DNA from: Nemertoderma westbladi
Taxonomy: Eukaryota; Xenacoelomorpha; Nemertodermatida; Nemertodermatidae
Direction of reading: 5' to 3'
Length of the DNA: 30,645 nt
Assembly: GCA_032718475.1 (NCBI GenBank)
Contig: JAUCBJ010003223.1
Coordinates: 1 to 30,645, forward strand
A model generated the notes under the pieces. It was not told the origin of the DNA and made no database searches. It was given only the letters and a program-made list of their open reading frames with translations. A program made the position numbers and the translations under genes. The first letter of the stretch is position 1. Every line of letters begins with the position of its first letter. This document shows, piece by piece, positions 9,989 to 19,339 of the stretch.

Positions 9989-12900
9989 CTACGGGTGATA
10001 AAATTCAGATTCGAGTAAGAGTAACAGATTGATTGACGATACATAATCCTTATAGTCTACACCGATAACATCTCCCACATCTTTACCCGAGGGTATCGAA
10101 TAAACACTTCGAAGTATATCTGAACCAAGTTGATTCTCAAGATAACATCGAAGATCTTCTATTTTAGACGCCATTGTGGGCCGAATAGATGTCGAACCTT
10201 GTTGTAAGGTTGATCCCAGAAGGATAGACTGTACATCGTCCTTTACTGACCTCGCACAGTCTGTAGTCCCACTGACCGTTTCATTTGCATCGCTCTTTTG
10301 ACTCTTATCCAACACAGAGGCATCTTCTATCGATGTTCCAACTCTTCCTTTCTTTGAGGTTGGCAATAATTGATGCTTTTTATGCGATTCCAATGGGGGA
10401 AATAATTTATTATCACTGCCCAATGAACGCACGCAACGTTGTGATGTCTTGGTTCCCCATTGCTGAGAAGAATCTGGCGATGTTAATTGCATCTTAATTA
10501 CCTTTTCGCGGCCGTTTAACAATGATTGGTCCGATACATCTTTACCAACTTTTTCAGCAACTTGTTCGACATTCCCAATTGCTTTGCAACTATTTGTATC
10601 TTTGTGTAATGCCGGTTTATCTATCAGATATGATCCGTTATCGTGATCCCGACTAGAACCGTACGTTTTCTGAATTCTACCCTTGGTCACCGAAGATACT
10701 TCAGAAAAATTGAATGTTTTAAGAGAATCCAGCGGGGGCGCAGATTGTGGAGCGGTTGTTTCCCCGGACAAATGAAGAATTGGCGGAAACTTATACGGCA
10801 TTTCCTCATGGTCCCACATGTCGCTGCTAATACCCCTGGTCTTACTACATACAGCAGAATTGTACGACCCACCGTCATAATCCGCCTTAATGGCTTTAGA
10901 CTTATCAGAAAACAACCGGGTGTTATTTTGAGCAAAGAGACCCTCGTGCTGCACAGCATATTTCTTTAGAGAAGTATCGACTGGAAGAATGGGATTGTCG
11001 TTAGTCTCATCTTTGGTCATATAAATCTCAACACTCACAGCACTGTTGTTATTCGGTTCCTTAAGGAGGTCGGGAATATTATCCACATGTTCAATACGCT
11101 TTAATCTATTAATTTCTACCAATCCTTTCCCCACGTCATTGTCTACTTGCATTGATTCTTCTTCAATGATTGAGTCCGTTTTAGGTTTTAAACAATTGGC
11201 AGCGGCATTGTGAATCGCTCGTTTAATAAAACCACCGGAAACGGCCTTCCGTTTCAGCTCTTCTTTCCTTGGTTCGTAATTGTAAACGCTGGCGGAGGAA
11301 TCAACACAATTAGTGGCCAATGGAAGACACGAAACGCGTTTATTTCCTGAGGCAGAGGTTTTACTCGAAATATCTTTGTCGGCCACTGGATGACGCCGAG
11401 GTTGGTACTGCTGCTGCTGTTGGAGGGATTGTCGTCGAAGAGGTTGTGTATCTCTACACCTCTCCGGGACCGTCGATACTGAGGATGGCCGCGGCCTCTC
11501 TGAGATTATTCGAGTAACGGCGGTCTGATTACTCGAGTGGTCGCTCGATGATGATCGTCGGGCCTTCTTGGAGCCGTCGCCATCCCTATCCGACAACGAG
11601 GAACTCCGCTTGGAGGCGCTACTCAGTCGAACACGATAAGCATTCGGGGAGCCAATCGCTGAGATGGGCGAGGGTGGTGGACGTCGGACACTTTCTCTCC
11701 GACCCGCAACCGGCGGTGCCACACATCGACGATCGTGCGTTCGCGACCCAACGCGATGCGGACTTGCTCCACCGATCTGGGGCTGAGGCAACCTAGAATT
11801 CCGCGAAACCTCACTAACACTCCTCAGCACCCCACATCTAGACGACGTGTAGTCCTTGAGAACGGGTAAAGTTAACAACTCAGCAGCCGACGGCCGTTTA
11901 GCAGCACGAGTCTGCAGCATCATCCTCAACGGCTGATGGACTGCCTCGGTATAATGAGAGGAGATCGGGCGATAAACACCCTTGAGGATCTTAATAACAA
12001 GCGAAGAAAAATCAGACGCATCGAAAGGATGACGCAACGTCAATAGTTCGTAGAGAATGCAGCCGACAGCCCAAATATCCGTCTTGAAGTTGTACGGTTG
12101 TTGACGACAGATCTCCGGAGATAGGTAGTACGGTGTCCCTATAGCGGTCTGTGCGTGCGCCTGACTGTCGGCTAGAACCTTGCTCACCCCGAAGTCTCCC
12201 AGTTTCACGAGATTGTCGCGCGTCAGGAATACGTTCTGACACTTTAGGTCGCGGTGCAGAATGTTCCGATTATGGATATAGTCCAGAGCCGAAAGGATTT
12301 GTACGTACCAACCCAGGATTTTCTTCTCATTTATTGAGTGTTTCATCTCATTGGCATTCTGTGAAATACAACAATATTTCAATTACATATTAAAGTAATA
12401 ATCCGTGAAGCAGTTTGTAAGTGTGGGGGGGGGGGGGGGGGGGGGGGGCAGGCCACGAATTTAACAATAAGAAAGGAAATGACTTAATTATTTTGGTTAA
12501 AAACATTTGTTTCAGTAACCTGGTCATTTCCCCAAACGGCTGTATATTTATACACATTATATATATGCATAATTAATTATATTAATATAAATTTATGTTA
12601 ATATTAATGCATAATTAAATTATACTTAGTACAATTAAATTTTATAATTCATTTATATATTTGCTATAATTAATTAATAACTCATAACATAATAATATAT
12701 TTTTACTTTTAGGTTTTAACATAAGTTTTTAACATTGGGTCTACATACATAATCGCATCAGAGCATCAAAATTAGGATATTTGAGAGATGTAAAATAACT
12801 TACTGCAATAACCATAGACAGATCACCGGCGTCCGCATATTCCATGGCAATGTGGAGGAAACTGTCGGAAACAAAGGCTTCTTTATAGCGAACGATATTA

Positions 12901-13341
12901 ACGTGATGAAGAGAAGCCAGAACGTTAACCTGAAATAATTAAAGCAAAACTAATCGACATTATTAAGTTGGATAATATAAAGTAAATAATCTATAAATAA
13001 ATAATGTTATTTTACGGTAATCAAATAGGTATTATAACATGCGGTAATAGAGGTCTTAGCATTAACCATAACCAATTGATTCCAATGAGACTGATAAATA
13101 GACAATAACAGTTAGAGCGACAGACTTTCAACAAGGTCACCAGGAGGGTCCGGTCCTACCTGGATGTTGTGCTCAAGCTTCTTACCTCATTAATGGCCCC
13201 ATTCATATCCTCGGATGAGTTCATATGGATCTCCTTGAGTGCATACTTGCGTTGACTTTCCTTGCACCGCACCAGCCAGGCCTTCCCGAATGTACCCGAA
13301 CCTATCAGTTTCAACTTCTCATAACGTTCATCGGACGTCAT
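9989..13341 (-). CDS. NEK4: NIMA-related serine/threonine kinase, NEK4/NEK1-like
   Basis: Three exons: 13341-13186 (52 codons), 12929-12804 (42 codons), 12358-9989 (789 codons plus TAG). Junctions are phase 0 with donors GTAAGA and GTAAGT and acceptors TTTCAG and TTCACAG. The 883-residue product has an N-terminal kinase domain: glycine loop GSGTFG (14-19), ATP lysine in YALKEI (K36), HRDLKCQN (catalytic D131), DFG (149-151), GTPYYLSPE in the activation segment, ending near 265. The kinase is intact at all core residues. A long Ser/Arg-rich tail follows, then a conserved C-terminal block (KIEDLRCYLENQLG ... VY ... YKDYV) that resembles the end of vertebrate NEK4. No long coiled coil is seen, which favours NEK4 over NEK1. 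Family members act in microtubule, cilium and DNA-damage functions. The start is the ATG at 13341; the frame extends only to a TTG upstream. Confidence 0.9.
12425..12448 (+). repeat. Poly-G run in kinase intron 2
   Basis: An uninterrupted 24-G run on the plus strand, so poly-C in the kinase pre-mRNA. It lies 67 bp downstream of the exon 3 acceptor boundary in plus coordinates, that is, just upstream of the acceptor in the transcript. The rest of the intron (12359-12803) is very AT-rich. Confidence 0.95.
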
Positions 13342-13966
13342 TGTGCCGTTAAACAATTAATTATGCAAGCACGAAATTAAATTGTAGCTAAAAATGATTA
13401 CAAACAATAATAAAATACAAGTATACAAATTTTAAGAGCCACAACAATAGTTGCTAAATGAATAGTAAAACAATTATTACTACTAATAATACATTGATGT
13501 GACAGAGTTGAACAGCACAATTGACTTCTGTACTTTCAACACTCATTCTAAAGGGGCTTTGTGGCTGGTACAGGAGGTGATAATTGGCTAAAGTAAGAAT
13601 GGCATACATACTTAGTGTACTGTACTCAGTTTGAAATAATCTCTGATGGTCAATATTGCAGCAAATTAAATACTTTATTAAAACAATATAGTATAACATA
13701 TGGTGTTTCATAGGAGGTAAAGCATGTATCCATTAGTAAAATATACCAAAACTTTCTTATAGAAGTCAATATCGTGTAACTTAATGTATTAGACGAGTTT
13801 ATAAAGATATTATAACATTTCTATTCTGGATGGTATAAAATTAAATTTAATACAAATGTTTGGTTACAATCACAATGTAAGTACAAACTATATGCGTTGT
13901 TGTGGGGTCTGCACGCAGACTAAGTCTGTGAAACCTAGGAATCACTTCACCCCAAGGCAGATATTA
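13342..13966. other. AT-rich region upstream of the kinase gene
   Basis: This stretch should contain the kinase promoter and 5' UTR. No clear TATA box, initiator or further exon could be assigned. A short minus-strand open frame at 13454-13711 has no recognisable domain and AT-driven composition; it is not called as a gene. Confidence 0.4.
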
Positions 13967-14170
13967 GATTATAGTAACATTAATAAGACATGTACGTGGG
14001 GACTTCGCGCAGCACGAGATTATAGTAACAGTAATAAGATACGTACGTGGGGACTTCGCGCAGCACGAGATTATAGTAACAGTAATAAGATACGTACGTG
14101 GGGACTTCGCGCAGCACGAGATTATAGTAACATTAATAAGACACGTACGCGGGGACTTCGCGCAGCACGT
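13967..14170. repeat. 51-bp minisatellite, four units
   Basis: Four tandem 51-bp units start at 13967, 14018, 14069 and 14120. Each reads GATTATAGTAAC..TAATAAG then ACGTACGTGGGGACTTCGCG and CAGCACGA. The second half is a dispersed motif in this genome (also near 15040 and 23555, there inverted). The unit is a multiple of three, so a 17-residue repeat frame is open on the plus strand, but nothing suggests expression. Confidence 0.92.
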
Positions 14171-14209
14171 AAGTCAAGATGAGCCTTTGTGTAGAGGTAC
14201 AACTAGTGA

Positions 14210-14580
14210 ACCTAGTCATTCACCCCCTAACGGCAGACAGAGGAACTGTAAAAGTCTGTCTGTGAGCATAATTTCTTTATTCAGCAATGCTCGTAGGTCA
14301 CTCATTACAAATTTCAGATGAATCTGTTGTTTGGTTCTATAATTAAAGGTACAGCTACTGTTACGTTTATGACAATTCGCCCCCTAGTGGCAGACAGTCT
14401 GTCTGTGAGCATAATTTCTTTATTCAGCAATGCTAATAGGTCAATTCTACCAATTTTCAGATGAATCTGTTGGTGGTACTATAATTACAGCTACTTCTAC
14501 GTTTCTGCCAATTCGCTCCAGTGGCGGTCTACAGATGAACTATAGAAGTCTGTCTGTGTGTAGAATTTCTAAACTTTTAT
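14210..14580. repeat. Imperfect tandem repeat with GGCAGACAG / CTGTCTGTG motif
   Basis: Two full and one partial copy of a unit of roughly 150 bp: CCCCCTA.CGGCAGACAG, GTCTGTCTGTGAGCATAATT, TCTTTATTCAGCAATGCT, then ATTTTCAGATGAATCTGTTG. Copies begin near 14220, 14380 and 14510. They are diverged by small indels. The downstream segment 14585-14650 (GTGTACCAAGTCTGGTTCC...) has a relative at 15930-15990. Confidence 0.8.
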
Positions 14581-14584
14581 AGAC

Positions 14585-15990
14585 TACATGTGTACCAAGT
14601 CTGGTTCCATTTCATCAAAGATTGACCGACTTATTAGCGTTCAAACATTTCCGATGACAACGACAACGACGGACGGGATTAACCAATTATACCCCAACGC
14701 TAAGACACACATGGACTTACGTGGCTCGCCCCATAAAGTCATACCGCAGTCTCACCAGCATTTAGCAGAATGGAGTGCCATTTATTGCTAAAACGCATTT
14801 TCCCGGGAATAATTTTTTCGCGATGAGAGAGTTTTTAAAAAGTTAGTATAGTATCTATCCAACATTGCACTTTGATTCTTAAATTAAATTATTATTGTCA
14901 TATGATCGATTATACTTAGTAAAATCAGTAAAATACTAATAGTGGGTAATGTTGTAGTGGGTATGTTCGTTTATTGTGGAGTCTTCTACTTACCTTATAT
15001 TCAGCACTGATAGAAACAATGGTCACGGGCGGGTGGTATAAACACACGTTCGTGGGGCCTTTGCGCAGCAAGAGGCTCAGTTATCAGATACAGATTAAAA
15101 TTGAGTAATTCTATCCCAAAATCGGTATTTAAGAAATTTAAATAAATAAATAAGAAATTTAACCAAACCGCCAATAAGAATAAATCAAAGAAGAGAGGAA
15201 AGTTCCCCCCTCGCTTCAACCGCCCTCTTAATCTGCACCACCCCAACCCAAAGGAGCACAGATGATTAATGAAAGGCAGAGGTATTAACAGGAAATTTGT
15301 GTTTTAAAAGTAATATATTTTTAGGTGTGGGGTCAACTCAATTTGTTAAAATTATCAAAACTTACCTTATGCCGATAGTATTGATACTGAAATATTAATT
15401 TATCATGTCAAGACCGCAACGAAATTATTTAGCTAATTATTCTAAAGAATCACCATTAAATACTCAGGCAATCATCTTGGAAGATAAAACAAGCTGGCTT
15501 ATAGTCTGGCACCGTATACTAGTAGTGCTTACCTATGTCCTATAGATGTAATTACCCGTTGCAAAGTAGTGATGAGAAGATTGGACTGGTTTCCCACTAA
15601 TAGGCAATAGCAAGCATGCCAAGGAATGAGGGAGCTGGAAGTATAGTGACGGAATGCATTTTGATAACTTAATTACGTTTAGAAGAATTAAAAACAAATT
15701 TCTTAAAGCAAATCACTTGAACTAATTCAAAACTATAATGGAATGGGGTGTGGGGATTACAGCTGTATAATTTTAAATATTTTCCATTAAAAGTCATGTT
15801 GAAAATGCTGTTTTTACCCTAATCAACTTAATTAATTTTAATTTAATTAATTAATTGAATTTATCTTACCTTCTCGAAGGCCACACGCAAATTCAACTTG
15901 GAAAATTTCTAAACTTTTGCCAGACTAGATGTGTACCAAGTTTGGATCGATTTTATCGAGATTTGGCTGAGTTATTAACGTTTAAAATTG
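14585..15990. repeat. Scattered dispersed-repeat fragments
   Basis: Pieces of one dispersed family appear at 14585-14650 and 15925-15990 (GTGTACCAAGT.TGGTTC or GGATCG, then ATTAACGTT), and at 15020-15075 (CACACGTTCGTGGGGCC, GCGCAGCA). The bases between them are AT-rich with no exon that I can support; a minus-strand open frame at 15001-15246 overlaps the repeat and is not called. Confidence 0.5.
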
Positions 15991-16960
15991 AACATAACAG
16001 AACAACAGAATAAAGGCCTGTTTACACGTACAAAAAGTTGTATATAATAAAACATATAAACGACTTAAATACATATTTTATTTGGAAATAAAATTTGTTT
16101 TAGAACATTAGTTTTATTTTTAATACAAGGCAACATGATTTTAAACAATAATAATAAACTAATTTATACAAATTTGCACTAAGTTATTAAGTTCTCGACA
16201 ACCGAATAAACAATTCCTCCAGGAGAGTAGCATATAAGTTAATTACTGTAGTTCCCAAGATATTATTGAAGCCCTAATACATTTCAGGGTCAAGACCCCG
16301 CACACTCGCTCCATCACCGAAACCGAGACTCCGCCATGGTCTCCTTCCACCCCTGAGACACAGTGACGCAGCCCGTAACAGCCTAAACTGCAATCGCCTC
16401 CTCACAGCACCCAACACAATCCCAACCCTCGCTGCCTCATCCCCATTCGCCCGTTTTGTGGTGTACAAAGCATATCACATAATGTGAAAAATATTTTCGA
16501 AGGGTCTTATAATGTAATGCTAAAACAATCCACTTTTTTTAAAAAACAATGATCTAGAACATAAAATATTAGCTTTAGAACATTAATATTGTATTATTTA
16601 ATATTTTTGATTAATAGGTAACTGGTTTACGACTACGTTAAAAAATTAGCAAGTAGAAATGGTGGTTTGTCTACGGGGTACACAAAAGGTAGAAATGTTT
16701 GTTATGTTATAATTTTAGGAATAACAATGGTTTACTACATACAGGAACTTGTTATAAAATAGGACTTGCAGTTGCCTCACACGATGGTTTGTTACACGAA
16801 AGAACGTAGTGAGTGAGTGCAAAAACTACTAATGGTATTTAATGCAGTAGTTAACTGCATCATAATAATTTCTAGAATATTATTATTTATTTAAATTAAT
16901 AGCTAGAAGATTTAAAAAAAACATTGAAAAAACTAGGTAGCATTAAAAATTTGGTTGGAA
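15991..16960. other. AT-rich intergenic DNA with one GC-rich patch
   Basis: Mostly AT-rich and without a recognisable gene. About 16285-16465 is strikingly GC-richer than its flanks and open on both strands; the plus frame ends with ARFVVYK before a stop near 16484. No domain is recognised, and no flanking splice sites stand out. It may be a transposon fragment or an unannotated exon. Confidence 0.4.
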
Positions 16961-16993
16961 GTGCACGCATACTGTACTGGTACCATAGCTATT

Positions 16994-17370
16994 GGAGGTG
17001 TGCTGCGAGGTATTAGCGTAGCGGCAACTGGGCTAAGTAACGGAAGTGTGCTGCGAGGTATTGGCGTAGCGGCAACTGGCCTAAGTAACGGAAGTGTGCT
17101 GCGAGGTATTAGCGTAGCGGCAACTGGGCTAAGTAACGGAGGTGTGCTGCGAGGTATTGGCGTAGCGGCAACTGGGCTAAGTAACGGAAGTGTGCTGCGA
17201 GGTATTGGCGTAGCGGCAACTGGCCTAAGTAACGGAAGTGTGCTGCGAGGTATTAGCGTAGCGGCAACTGGGCTAAGTAACGGAGGTGTGCTGCGAGGTA
17301 TTGGCGTAGCGGCAACTGGGCTAAGTAACGGAAGTGTGCTGCGAGGCATTGGTGTAGCGGCAACTGGGTG
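16994..17370. repeat. 48-bp minisatellite with 144-bp higher-order period
   Basis: Almost eight tandem 48-bp units (GTGTGCTGCGAGGTATTGG, CGTAGCGGCAACTGG, CTAAGTAACG). Diagnostic differences (GGAAG or GGAGG; TTAGC or TTGGC; GGCCTAAG or GGGCTAAG) recur every third unit, so the array has a three-unit higher-order period. Long open frames exist on both strands (plus 16955-17371, minus 16933-17430) only because the unit is a multiple of three. No gene is called. Confidence 0.92.
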
Positions 17371-17498
17371 AGCTAAACTAGTAAGTAAGTAATATTTATT
17401 TTTTTTTGTCAATAGTCTCGCTTCTCTCACAGTAATTAAAATATAATTCAGATAGCTTAGGTCTGTATAAACACAATTAATTATAGACGCCCTTGTAA

Positions 17499-19285
17499 TT
17501 GTGAAGAATACCAGGTTTTCACTTTTCGGTCGAAATGTTATAATAAAAAAATTGTATTTTTTATTAATTTCTCCTTATTATAAGGGGGGGGGGGGGGGGG
17601 GGGGGGTACACCCCAGTCTTTTTTATCACATTTTTTTAACACATGTGTTTTCCGATGTAAAATTTTATGGTGATTCCGAATCTGAAATCAGTTTTTCGAT
17701 AAGATGTTTGGTTCTCGAGTTATGACAAATTTTGTAATTTTCACACAAAATTAGCGCCGAAAATTAGCCTACACATCATGCTATAGGTATCAAACCCGCA
17801 AAAGAAGATCATTTTTTTAAAAATTTAAAAAATTTGACTTTTTTTGCTTGTTTGGTCAGTTGAAATCAGGAGGAAATTTTAATGTGAAATTTGTGAAAAT
17901 GTTAATTTTAAATGAATTTTAATTTTTTCTCACGTTGCCTTTTTTGGGACACTTTCTCTACTACTCAACCGATTTTCGTTCTGTTTGCAGAATTATGTAG
18001 AGGAATATTCAGCGCAAAAATTGTGTTGACTGAATTGTGAAATATTGTTTAAAAAAAGCTGTCGCATTTTTTGTGTAAAAAACCGCGAAATTTTGGATAC
18101 TCCTACTACTTTGTCAACACAATTTTTGCGCAGAATATTCCTCTACATAATTCTGAAACAGAACGAAAATCGATTGAGTCGTTAAAAAGCAGACAGACAA
18201 AAATTGTATCCTAATTACAACTGACCAAACATGGAATAAAAGCAAGGTGAACTAAATAATGTTATTTAGTACACCTTGACTAAAAGTGAACAATTTATTA
18301 ATTTTTACAAAAATGATATTCTTGTGGTTTTGGTAAATAGGCTAATTTTCGTGGCTGATTCCGGAAATGGGCAAATATTTCGAAATTTTTGCTTGTTTGA
18401 TGGTCTTTTTCGCAACAGTTCCGCCCGTCCCCCATATTCAGACTTTTTCTAGCTATTTTTAAGCAGTTTTTTTAAACATATTCCTGTATCCCGCGGCAAA
18501 AAATATATTTATTTGTTATGGTAGCTAGTATTTTTTGTCTAGGTAGTGTTTAAAAAAAATTACTAGCTATTTTTGGGGTCAGTTCCGCCCGTAGCTATAT
18601 TTTTGGATTTTTAGCTGTACTTTTATACTAGCTAGTGTTTTCACTTTGTAGTTTTAAATGTTCTATAACATGTCAGTTATTGATTAAAATAAAAATTTAT
18701 GTTCTAGAATTAATATTTTTTGTTCTTGAACAATTTTTATACAAGCTAGTTTTTTGAATTTAAAATTTTTTTAAATTTTGGAATTTAAAAGAGATCATCA
18801 ATGAATATATAAAAAAAAATAAAATAAAAATTTTCCACTTTTAAAAATGTTCTAGAACAAAATATAACTTGTTCTAGATCATAATTAAAAAAAAACTATT
18901 ATGAAATATTGTACGGTAGAACACTTTAGACAAACACTAAAAGGTATCAGCTAGTAGGTAGGTACCGGTATCAGCTAGCAAACTTATACATTTCGGTATA
19001 AAATTAAAATGGGGGGACGGGCGGAACTCTAGCCGTCTTTTTTGGTGTCAAATGAGGCGCTGCACCAAATTTACCAGTATTTTTAGTATTTGTAAACAAC
19101 TTATCGAAAACCTGATTTCAGATTCGGAATCACCATAAAAATTTACATCGGAAAACACATTTAATAAATCTTATGAAAAAAGACTTTTTATAGCGCTTAT
19201 TTCAATGTTATAACCTGTACAGATAATAATTAGTTTATTGTTTTCGTAAGATTCCAGCCATTCAGTAACCTGGTATTCTTCACAT
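17499..19285. mobile_element. Large nested foldback (long inverted repeat) element
   Basis: The two ends are inverse copies: GTGAAGAATACCAGGTT at 17499-17515 and AACCTGGTATTCTTCAC at 19269-19285. Homology continues inward through GTCTTTTTT, TGTTTTCCGATGTAAA and GGTGATTCCGAATCTGAAA to about 17706 on the left and 19098 on the right. Further inverted pairs are nested inside: TTCCGCCCGTCCCCC at 18419-18433 with its inverse at 19011-19027, and a strong inner pair at 17963-18030 and 18113-18179. No transposase frame is visible, so this is a non-autonomous or decayed foldback DNA element. A 23-G run sits inside the left arm. Confidence 0.82.
17584..17606 (+). repeat. Poly-G run, 23 bases
   Basis: An uninterrupted G run inside the left arm of the foldback element. 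The right arm lacks a matching poly-C run, so it arose or grew after the arms formed. Confidence 0.95.
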
Positions 19286-19339
19286 GCAACCTGGTACACT
19301 TCATAACATCCTAGTAACCAATAATGTTATAGTCCGAAA

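Noticed and set aside
12012-12242. Second minus-strand frame over the kinase exon
   Set aside because: Shadow of the kinase domain frame, which carries HRD, DFG and SPE motifs.
16933-17430. Minus-strand 165-codon repetitive frame (PVAATPIPRSTLP repeats)
   Set aside because: Produced by the 48-bp minisatellite; the opposite strand is equally open and no splice or expression evidence is visible.
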